From Candidatus Eiseniibacteriota bacterium (GTDB lineage: Bacteria; Eisenbacteria; RBG-16-71-46): DNA of 14,370 nucleotides. Each line of letters opens with the position of its first letter. The first letter of the stretch is position 1. The translations under genes and the position numbers were made by a program. Under the pieces are notes generated by a model. That model did not search any database. It was not told the origin of the DNA and saw nothing but the letters and a program-made list of their open reading frames with translations. Below are positions 1 to 6,072 of the stretch, piece after piece. The stretch is taken from positions 1 to 14,370 of the forward strand of contig JAHFBX010000033.1 in NCBI GenBank assembly GCA_023249815.1, read 5' to 3'.

Positions 1-1153
1 TCTCCAGGAGGGCGGTGGGATGGATCCACGCCGCGAAGCCGTGTCGCTTCGTGCTCGCGAGTCCCGAGTCCTTCGACACCGGATCGCTCGCCCAATCGTA
101 GCCGACGCTTCCCCAGGGGCCGATCGGCGCGTGGACCCCGACCCCGTACGAGAAGTCGTCGATATTTCCCTCCGGGTCGTTCACATACCCCAGTCGGAGT
201 GCCAGGATCTCGAGCAGCGAGGCCTCGAGTCCGACATGGTCCACATCCTGCGACAGCGACGAGCCGCTGGCCGTCACGTGTTCGCGGTCGTAGGCGAGCC
301 CGAGTTGCACAGCGCGCGGCACGGTCCCGAGCCACCACGACCATGGGCCGCCTCCACTCGCGAACGGCAGCACCGCGACCACGGCGAAGCCCATGCGCTC
401 CATGCGCGCGGACGGGACCGGAGCGCTCGAGCCAGGGAAGTGGAAGCGCGAGTCCTGGTCCGCATTGAGCACCGCGTATCCGGCGGAAAGGTCCACGCTC
501 GGAGTTCGCCCGTCGGCGTCGCCATGCAATACCGCACGACGTGTCTGGACGCCCCAGTCGAAGTTGGCGGCCTCGGCTCGCACCCCGGGTGCGAGCAGCA
601 CCTCGGTGCGCTTGTGCTCGTATCCCAGGCTCACGTTGAAGTCGCGCGAGACCGGCTTCGCTCCCGGGTCACGCAGCCCACGCACAGCGTCCACCAGCTG
701 GAGCGGCGAGATGCCCACACCCCAGGCGTCCACCTGCTCGTGCGCCTCGTACGAGCCCGTGGGGTTCCCGAACGGGTCCGTGCCCAGCGAGCCCGTGAAC
801 TCGAGCCGTGAACGCCCGAGGCCCTCCACCGGCGCCCCCATGAGCGAGACGCCCACGCCAGCGCCGCCCAGCAGGAAACGCCGGGACTTGAAGCGCGTGT
901 TCCCGTCCAGCTCCGGCACGAGCCGGGTATTGCCCTCGAGCCACGAGATGCCGCGCGTGCTCGCGAGCGCGGCGGGGTTGCCCCACACGCCGGGCTCGCC
1001 CCACGAGACGGCGGTCGTGGCGCCTCCCATCCCGGAGGAGCGAATGGACGTTTCGAAGCCCTGTGAAGCACCCGACACCTGCCCGAGTGCCGACGGGGCC
1101 AGCGTCAGCCCGGTGACCAGCACGGCAAGCCTCAAAGCGCCACTCGATCGCAT
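1..1153 (-). CDS. PorV/UPF0164-like outer-membrane beta-barrel protein, C-terminus cut by window edge
   Basis: An open minus-strand frame runs from ATG at 1153 to the left edge without a stop, giving 384 visible residues. Residues 1-24 look like a signal peptide (basic start, hydrophobic core, ALG-Q cleavage site). The mature start contains GMGGATTAVSW followed by WGNPAAL, the 'GMGGA...NPAAL' pattern typical of PorV/PorQ/UPF0164 and FadL-like barrels. The rest alternates polar and aromatic residues and has many short Gly/Asp turns, as expected for transmembrane strands. An AGGGG Shine-Dalgarno lies about 9 nt before the ATG. It follows dcd after 35 bp and is probably the tail of the long minus-strand array. 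Known PorV-like proteins act in type IX secretion or as porins, but no type IX gene is visible here, so the role is open. The barrel call is fairly sure; the substrate is unknown. Confidence 0.75.
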   Translation of the reverse strand, partial: MRSSGALRLAVLVTGLTLAPSALGQVSGASQGFETSIRSSGMGGATTAVSWGEPGVWGNPAALASTRGISWLEGNTRLVPELDGNTRFKSRRFLLGGAGVGVSLMGAPVEGLGRSRLEFTGSLGTDPFGNPTGSYEAHEQVDAWGVGISPLQLVDAVRGLRDPGAKPVSRDFNVSLGYEHKRTEVLLAPGVRAEAANFDWGVQTRRAVLHGDADGRTPSVDLSAGYAVLNADQDSRFHFPGSSAPVPSARMERMGFAVVAVLPFASGGGPWSWWLGTVPRAVQLGLAYDREHVTASGSSLSQDVDHVGLEASLLEILALRLGYVNDPEGNIDDFSYGVGVHAPIGPWGSVGYDWASDPVSKDSGLASTKRHGFAAWIHPTALLE

Positions 1154-1188
1154 CGGGAGTTCCCCTCGCGAGACCGGCTGCGCGTACC

Positions 1189-1743
1189 TCACATCCGGGG
1201 CAGCGTGATGCCCGTCTGTTTCTGGTACTTCCCGGCCTTGTCCTTGTACGAGACCTCGCACACGTCCGTGGCCTCGAAGAACACGACTTGGGCGATGCCC
1301 TCGTTGGCATAGATCTTGGCGGGCAGCGGCGTGGTGTTGCTGATCTCCAGCGTCACGAAACCTTCCCACTCGGGCTCGAACGGCGTGACGTTCGTGATGA
1401 TGCCGCAGCGCGCGTACGTGGACTTGCCCATGGTGATGGTGAGCACGTTCCGCGGGATGCGGAAGTACTCCACCGTGCGAGCCAACGCGAACGAGTTGGG
1501 TGGCACGATGCACACGTCGCCCTTGAAATCCACCATCGACGCGGGATCGATGTTCTTGGGATCCACCACCGTGCTCATGACGTTCGTGAAGATCTTGAAC
1601 TCGTCGGCGACGCGGATGTCGTAGCCATAGCTCGAGACGCCGTACGAGATGACGCCCTGCCGCACCTGGTTCTCCTCGTAGGGCGTGATCATGCTGTGTT
1701 CCTTACACATCCGACGGATCCAATGGTCGGGACGGATGGACAT
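1189..1743 (-). CDS. dcd: dCTP deaminase
   Basis: This 184-residue protein matches the dCTP deaminase family along its full length. The family hydrolyses the amino group of dCTP to give dUTP (or dUMP in bifunctional forms) and feeds dTMP synthesis in the cytoplasm. The active-site segment GKSTYARCG contains Arg112, and Glu133 lies in TLEISN at the position of the catalytic glutamate. VDFKGDVCIVPPNSFALARTVEY and the C-terminal GKYQKQTGITLP are characteristic of the subtype with a WIRRM N-terminus. The start at 1743 is supported by an AAGGAG Shine-Dalgarno at 1749-1754 with 5-nt spacing. The gene starts 15 bp after moaB ends and is followed by the PorV-like gene. From sequence alone I cannot tell whether it is mono- or bifunctional (dCTP to dUMP). 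Confidence 0.93.
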   Translation of the reverse strand: MSIRPDHWIRRMCKEHSMITPYEENQVRQGVISYGVSSYGYDIRVADEFKIFTNVMSTVVDPKNIDPASMVDFKGDVCIVPPNSFALARTVEYFRIPRNVLTITMGKSTYARCGIITNVTPFEPEWEGFVTLEISNTTPLPAKIYANEGIAQVVFFEATDVCEVSYKDKAGKYQKQTGITLPRM

Positions 1744-1758
1744 TCGCGCTCCTTGGCG

Positions 1759-2310
1759 TCAAAAACGACCGAGCAGGCGCACGACGTGCGCGAGCTCGGG
1801 AATGAGCAATTCCTCCAGGGCCTGCCGGACGGCGCCGGTCGAGCCCGGAAGGTAAACGACGAGCCGCCCGCGCGCGACACCCGCGCCCGCGCGCGACATC
1901 CACGCGGCCGAACCCACGCTCGCCCATGATCGCTGGCGGAAACGCTCGCCGAATCCCGGCAGCGCGCGCTCGAGCAGCGGCTCCAGCGCCTCGGGCGTCA
2001 CGTCCCGGGGCGCCACGCCGGTGCCGCCCGTGAACAGCACCACGTCCGTGCCGCGCCCGGCGAGCGCGCGCCGCGCCGCGGAGCGGATCGCCGCCACCTG
2101 GTCCCGCACCCACGCGCGCGAGACCACGACCGCACCGGCCCCTGTCAGCAGCGATTCGGCGAGCGCGCCGCTGGTGTCCTCGGCGTCGCGCCGTGTGTCG
2201 CTCACGGTAATGATCGCCACGTTAACGGACCGCGGCGGGCGCTGTGCGCGAGCGTGCTCACCCGCGCGCGTCTTGGCTCCCACCGGCGCCTGCTTTCGCA
2301 CCGCGCTCAC
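1759..2310 (-). CDS. moaB: MoaB/Mog-family molybdopterin adenylyltransferase
   Basis: This 183-residue protein of the MoCF-binding domain family is expected to adenylylate molybdopterin before metal insertion. Visible motifs are VAIITVSDTR (31-40), the substrate-binding LFTGGTG (92-98) with PRDVT (101-105), and LPGSTGAV (154-161) near the C-terminus. The GTG start at 2310 is chosen because it overlaps the TGA of the upstream gene as GTGA; a G-rich stretch about 4 nt upstream could serve as a weak ribosome site. This start gives a basic, disordered-looking extension of about 28 residues before the conserved beta-strand; a second GTG at the start of VAII would remove it. No other molybdenum-cofactor gene is in the window, so the family is secure but moaB versus mog is not resolved. 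The gene lies between the SDR-like gene and dcd. Confidence 0.88.
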   Translation of the reverse strand: MSAVRKQAPVGAKTRAGEHARAQRPPRSVNVAIITVSDTRRDAEDTSGALAESLLTGAGAVVVSRAWVRDQVAAIRSAARRALAGRGTDVVLFTGGTGVAPRDVTPEALEPLLERALPGFGERFRQRSWASVGSAAWMSRAGAGVARGRLVVYLPGSTGAVRQALEELLIPELAHVVRLLGRF

Positions 2311-3008
2311 GCGACCCCCGCGCCCGCGCACGCCGCGATCGGCGTGGGCTCGAGTCGGAACGCCGAGGCCCACGGTTCGTGCTCGGCCAGCCGATGCTCC
2401 GCGATCTCGTCGAGCGACGGCTCCCATTCGCCGTTCGTGCCGCCCGCGGTGCGGGATGCCAGGTCGCGGAGTTCGGCGAGCGAGAGCGTCTCGCTCCCCG
2501 CCACCTCGTACCAGTCGCGCCACGGCCCGCGTCCATCGAGCGCGCGCTGGATCGTCTCCACGGCGTCTCGCTCGGCCACCGGGTTCACGAGCTTCCGGCC
2601 GCCGGCGGGCAGGCTCGGTCGCGAGCGGAGCTTTCGCCAGAACGGCGTCTCGGGCCCGACGAGCGGCGCCAGGCGCAGCGTGAGCGTGGGGGCACCGCCG
2701 CCTCGCACGTGTTCCTCGAGTCGCCACAGTCGCCGCAACGTGTCGGCGCGCGCGTCCGGGTGCGCCCCGAGCCGCGACAGGAGCAGCACGCGGAATCGCG
2801 TGGCACCCAGCGCGCGCACGACGCCGAGCAGGTTCAGGATCCCCGGACCGTCCGAGACCACGAGCGTCACGGGCTCCGCCCCCGTGACACTCCCCGTCCC
2901 CGCGCCAAGCGCTTCTGGCCCGGCGAGCACCGTGTGCCCTGCCTCGGAGACGGCCGCGAGCAGCCGGTCCACCGCCGGCGGGAGCGCACCCGCCTTCACC
3001 AGGATCAT
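2307..3008 (-). CDS. Degenerate SDR/NAD-dependent epimerase-like protein
   Basis: This is a 233-residue protein starting at ATG 3008, which overlaps the upstream TGA as ATGA; there is no clear Shine-Dalgarno, so coupling to the upstream gene is likely. The outline is that of an atypical short-chain dehydrogenase of the NmrA/NDUFA9 type: an initial beta-strand (ILVKAG), VVRALGATRFRVLLLSRLGA (63-82), a helix ending in WRLEEHVRG, the strand LTLRLAPLVGPETPF (109-123), and a C-terminal part NPVAERDAVETIQRAL...WYEVAGSETLSLAELRDL (142-183). The N-terminal GxxGxxG dinucleotide motif is absent: the loop after ILV reads KAGALPPAVD. The YxxxK catalytic pair is also not visible. It may bind another ligand or have a structural role. 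Fold assignment is moderate; enzymatic function is unassigned. Confidence 0.6.
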   Translation of the reverse strand: MILVKAGALPPAVDRLLAAVSEAGHTVLAGPEALGAGTGSVTGAEPVTLVVSDGPGILNLLGVVRALGATRFRVLLLSRLGAHPDARADTLRRLWRLEEHVRGGGAPTLTLRLAPLVGPETPFWRKLRSRPSLPAGGRKLVNPVAERDAVETIQRALDGRGPWRDWYEVAGSETLSLAELRDLASRTAGGTNGEWEPSLDEIAEHRLAEHEPWASAFRLEPTPIAACAGAGVA

Positions 3009-4054
3009 GGCGCGAGCCCGAGCGCCAGTGCTGCCTGCCGGCGGTGCGAGAGATCGTGCTCCACCCACCCGCGCACCATCTCGGAGAGCGCGAAGGTGCC
3101 GCGGCGCGAGTGCGTCGCCGCGCGGCTCCAGTGCTCGCGGCCGAGCGGCGCGAGCCGGGAGACGAGCCGCGAGCGCAGTGCGCGCCACTCGATCAGCACC
3201 TGCTCGGTGGATTCCGCGGCGTAACCCGCGACGCGATCCGCACCCACGAGGTCCACGTCGAGCACCTCAGGGCACTCCTCTACGAGCATGCGCTCGAGCC
3301 GCGGCACGTACACGTCGCGATCGGCGTCGCGCAGGTGCGCCAGCACCTCGTGAGCACTCCAACGAGCGGGCCCGGGGCGATGCTTCACGCGGCCGGGCAC
3401 CTCGGCGAGGCGGTCGGCCAGCCACGCGGGGCTCTCGGCGAGCGCGGCCAGACAACCGCCCCACTCGCTGTACGTCATGGGGCCGGGCATGTGGGCGGTG
3501 ATGCCGGTGGTGCTTCGCCGGAGCGGGAACGGGTGCGCGAACCCGCGCGCGAGATAACTTCGAGAGAGTTCGACGTAGTGGCGTGTGCCGTCCGCGATGG
3601 CGGCGCGGTGCGCTTCGGAGACCGGGCCCATGACACGCGCCGGGGCGCCGAGCACGAGCGAGCCCGGCGGGATGACCTGGCCCTCTCGGAGGAGCGACCC
3701 TGCGCCGACCAGCGAGCCGGCGCCGACCGTCGAACGCGACAGTACGATCGCACCCATACCAATCAGGCAGTCGTCGCCGATCGTGCAGCCGTGGAGGATC
3801 GCGCGATGGCCGACAGTGACGCGATCGCCCACGACGGCGGGTGCGTCGGCGTCCACGTGGACGAGCGTCAGGTCCTGGAGGTTCGTGTCGGAGCCCACGG
3901 TGATGGACGCGCCGTCGCCGCGCAGCACGGTGCCGAACCAAACGCTCGAACGCGCCCCGATCGAGACCTCCCCCACCACGGTCGCGCCGGGCGCCACGAA
4001 CACGCTCGGATCCAGCTTCAGGAGTGCGGGCCAGTCCAGGTGGCGATCGGTCAC
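3005..4054 (-). CDS. Gamma-carbonic anhydrase-like hexapeptide protein fused in frame to a DinB domain
   Basis: One uninterrupted frame of 349 residues starts at GTG 4054, which overlaps the upstream TGA as GTGA. Residues 1 to about 185 form a left-handed beta-helix of hexapeptide repeats like gamma-carbonic anhydrase/PaaY/YrdA proteins. The metal ligands His66, His83 and His88 are present, as are Arg45, Asp47 and Gln60 at the usual active-site positions. Residues from about 193 to 349 are a DinB/YfiT-type four-helix domain with the metal triad His240 (EVLAHLRDAD), His333 and His337 (EHDLSHRRQ). Such domains occur in thiol transferases and other metal-dependent proteins. Met189 and Met193 could start a separate DinB protein, but neither has a Shine-Dalgarno and no stop separates the halves. 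Each family normally exists as a stand-alone protein of about 160-200 residues, matching the two halves. Domain calls are firm; the biological reality of the fusion is likely but unproven. Confidence 0.82.
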   Translation of the reverse strand: MTDRHLDWPALLKLDPSVFVAPGATVVGEVSIGARSSVWFGTVLRGDGASITVGSDTNLQDLTLVHVDADAPAVVGDRVTVGHRAILHGCTIGDDCLIGMGAIVLSRSTVGAGSLVGAGSLLREGQVIPPGSLVLGAPARVMGPVSEAHRAAIADGTRHYVELSRSYLARGFAHPFPLRRSTTGITAHMPGPMTYSEWGGCLAALAESPAWLADRLAEVPGRVKHRPGPARWSAHEVLAHLRDADRDVYVPRLERMLVEECPEVLDVDLVGADRVAGYAAESTEQVLIEWRALRSRLVSRLAPLGREHWSRAATHSRRGTFALSEMVRGWVEHDLSHRRQAALALGLAP

Positions 4055-4695
4055 GGCCGCCCCGCGGACTCGCCGACGAACGGGTTGTGCTGGCGCTCCT
4101 CGCCGATCGTCGTGGCGGGGCCGTGACCGGGCAGCACGCGCAGGTCGTCGCCGAGCGGGAACAGCCGCTCGCGGATGGTGCGCTCGAGCTCCGACCGCGA
4201 GGCGCCCGGCATGTCGGTGCGTCCGACAGAGCCCGCGAACAGGACGTCGCCGGACCATAGTGTCTTTCCATGGCGGAATGTGACGTGGCCCGGGGTGTGA
4301 CCGGGCGTGAACAGCACGTCGAGCGACTGGTCGCCGAGCGGAACCCGCAGGCCTTCGGCCAGCTCCAACTCGACCTCGGGAACAAGGACGGCGGGCAGGC
4401 CGAACATGGAGCCCTGGAATGCGACGGCGCGGAGCAGCGGAAGGTCGGCCCGGTGCAGTGCGAACTGGCCACCCACGGCCTGCTGGACCGGCAGCATGGC
4501 GGCGACATGGTCGTAATGCGCGTGCGTCGCGAGCAGCCAGCGCACATCCAGCCCCTTGGCGCTCACGATTTCGATGACGCGCTCGGGCTCGAAGCCGACG
4601 TCGATCACGGCGGTCTCGCGCGTGGCGGGGTCCGTGACGATGTAGATGTTGTTCGCGAACGGGCCGACGTCGTGGAACGCGTGCTGCTCGAGCAT
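4051..4695 (-). CDS. Metallo-beta-lactamase-fold hydrolase, glyoxalase II/YcbL-like
   Basis: This 214-residue cytoplasmic hydrolase has a full set of metal ligands: THAHYDH at 57-63 (His58, His60, Asp62, His63), PGHTPGH with His133, SGD with Asp150, and LPGHGP with His191. The C-terminal TTIGEERQHNPF and the FAGSVGRTDMPG segment are typical of YcbL/type II hydroxyacylglutathione hydrolase-like proteins, which cleave thioesters such as S-lactoylglutathione. The length matches the short YcbL group, which lacks the extra helical substrate domain of classical glyoxalase II. GGAGG precedes the ATG at 4695 by 4 nt, and the upstream TIM-barrel gene ends 12 bp before. Its stop overlaps the start of the gamma-carbonic anhydrase-DinB gene. 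The natural substrate, and which low-molecular-weight thiol is used, cannot be read from the sequence. Confidence 0.88.
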   Translation of the reverse strand: MLEQHAFHDVGPFANNIYIVTDPATRETAVIDVGFEPERVIEIVSAKGLDVRWLLATHAHYDHVAAMLPVQQAVGGQFALHRADLPLLRAVAFQGSMFGLPAVLVPEVELELAEGLRVPLGDQSLDVLFTPGHTPGHVTFRHGKTLWSGDVLFAGSVGRTDMPGASRSELERTIRERLFPLGDDLRVLPGHGPATTIGEERQHNPFVGESAGRP

Positions 4696-4707
4696 GGTCC
4701 TCCGCCC

Positions 4708-5541
4708 TCACTTCATCCGTTTGTAGGTCTGCTGGAGCAGGAGCGCATCGTCCTCCATGCACGGGCTCTCGCTCACGACCCAGCCGCCAACACGCATGTC
4801 CTTGAGTGCCCGCAGCAGCTCCTTCCAGCGGAACTTGGTCTCGCGGAGCGGTTCGTGCCGGCGCTCTCCCTTGGGACCGTACTGGATGCCGGAGATGTGC
4901 ACGTGCAGCCGGTCCAGCGCGGCGCGCCCCAGCTTCGACTCGATCGCGACCAGCGTCGCGGCGAAGTCCTCGTAACGGTTGTGCTGGCCGATGTCGCGGG
5001 CGTAGCGATGCGAGAAGTCCACGCACGGCGCCACGCCGGGAACGGCGGCGCTCCAGTCGAGCACCTCCTCGAGCGAGCCCACCTGGCTCGCTTTGCCGGT
5101 GAGTTCGGCGCGCACGTCGATGGTGTGACGCTGGCGCCGAAGCGTCGCGGTGACGCGCCGCAGTTCGGCTTTCACGCGGCGGCTCGCCGCCCGGCCGTCC
5201 AACGCACCGTAGAAGCCGGCGTGGAAACAGAACGACTGGGCCCCGCAGCGCGCGCCCAGCCGGCCGGCCTCCTCGAGCCGCGCGCGGCTCCGTTCGACGA
5301 TCTCGGGCACGCCGCACAGGTTCACGTAGTAGGGCGCGTGCGCCGTGAGCGTGAGGTCGTGTTCGCGCGCCGCGGCGGCGATGGCGTCCGCCGACTCGTC
5401 CGACATGCGCACGCCGTTCACCCACGCCATCTCGAGGTGGTCCAGGCCCAGCTCGCGGGCCCGCCGTATGCCATGCACCGTGCCGGGCCTGGCGCTGCTG
5501 CGCGGAATGCCCGACGTGCCGAAGCGCAGGGGCCCGCTCAT
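4708..5541 (-). CDS. Endonuclease IV-like / xylose isomerase-like TIM-barrel protein
   Basis: This 277-residue protein resembles the archaeal-style endonuclease IV family (AP endonuclease 2 superfamily), which cuts the backbone at abasic sites using a trinuclear zinc centre. Candidate ligands are in order: His68 (HAPYYVNL), His107 (FHAGFYG), Glu146 (AELTGK), Asp175 and His178 (CVDFSH), His213 or His215 (HVHISG), Glu226/His229 (GERRHEPL) and Glu258 (SESP). An Asp found in E. coli Nfo before the penultimate His appears here as Glu. ATG 5541 is preceded by GGGGGA at about 10-nt spacing; the in-frame ATG at 5553 (281 residues) sits directly on that G-run and is less likely. It begins 28 bp after the adenosine-specific kinase gene and ends 12 bp before the hydrolase gene. 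A sugar isomerase or other TIM-barrel role remains possible. Confidence 0.78.
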   Translation of the reverse strand: MSGPLRFGTSGIPRSSARPGTVHGIRRARELGLDHLEMAWVNGVRMSDESADAIAAAAREHDLTLTAHAPYYVNLCGVPEIVERSRARLEEAGRLGARCGAQSFCFHAGFYGALDGRAASRRVKAELRRVTATLRRQRHTIDVRAELTGKASQVGSLEEVLDWSAAVPGVAPCVDFSHRYARDIGQHNRYEDFAATLVAIESKLGRAALDRLHVHISGIQYGPKGERRHEPLRETKFRWKELLRALKDMRVGGWVVSESPCMEDDALLLQQTYKRMK

Positions 5542-5569
5542 GCGCGCGCGCATTCCCCCGGCGCAGGTG

Positions 5570-6052
5570 TCATCGCTTGTAGCCGATCCGGCGCAGGAAC
5601 TCGCGGCGCGCCTCGCGCTCAGGCGGGCCCTCGACGCCCCTCGGCGGTGCGCCGTCCACCACGCCGACCACGCCGCGGCCCTGTTCGGTCTCGGCCACCA
5701 GCACCTCGATCGGGTTCGCGGTGGCGCAGAACACGCGGCACACTTCCTGGCACTGCTTGATCGCGGGCAGCACGTTGATGGGATAGGCACCGCGCAGCAC
5801 CAGGAAGAACACGTGCCCCGCGGCCACGGCCTGCGCCTGCTTCGCGGCCACGTCCACCAACTCCGCGTCGTTGCCCTCGGTGCGCACGAGGCACGGTCCG
5901 GACGCCTCGCAGAATGCGAGACCGAACTTGGCCGAGGGCACGGTGGTAATCACGATCTCGGCCACGTCCTCTACGGTCTTGATGAAATGCGATTGCCCCA
6001 CGACCACGTTGCAGTCGGCGGGGAACGCCAGCGGCACGGCGGAGAACTGCAT
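5570..6052 (-). CDS. Adenosine-specific kinase family protein (PF04008)
   Basis: The 160-residue product matches the small family described as adenosine-specific kinase (PF04008, formerly DUF355), best known from archaea and thermophiles. Diagnostic segments are AKFGLAFCEASGPCLVRTEGND (41-62), AGHVFFLVLRGAYPINVLPAIK (78-99), CRVFCATANPIEVLVAETEQGRGVVGVVDG (105-134). The start at 6052 has GGAGG with 5-nt spacing. The family's proposed reaction is ATP-dependent phosphorylation of adenosine to AMP; this rests on limited work on family members, so the activity here is inferred. The gene lies 20 bp after the single-POTRA barrel gene and 28 bp before the endonuclease IV-like gene, where the array changes from envelope to cytoplasmic functions. 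Confidence 0.87.
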   Translation of the reverse strand: MQFSAVPLAFPADCNVVVGQSHFIKTVEDVAEIVITTVPSAKFGLAFCEASGPCLVRTEGNDAELVDVAAKQAQAVAAGHVFFLVLRGAYPINVLPAIKQCQEVCRVFCATANPIEVLVAETEQGRGVVGVVDGAPPRGVEGPPEREARREFLRRIGYKR

Positions 6053-6072
6053 ACGGACCTCCAGGTCCCTGG

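Noticed and set aside
3478..3490. Separate start of an independent DinB gene at Met189 or Met193 of the fusion
   Set aside because: Neither ATG has a Shine-Dalgarno and there is no upstream stop in frame. The fusion reading is simpler, though internal initiation cannot be excluded.
4055..5425. Upstream continuation of the gamma-CA-DinB frame, which stays open to 5425 (806 codons in total)
   Set aside because: The part above 4054 is antisense-free but out of frame with the clearly conserved hydrolase and TIM-barrel proteins on the same strand and is Arg/Ala-rich nonsense. The GTGA start at 4054 fits the domain boundary.
4270..5760. Plus-strand open frame of 496 codons across the hydrolase and TIM-barrel genes
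   Set aside because: It spans three well-supported minus-strand genes and has no conserved domain; long antisense frames are common at this GC content.
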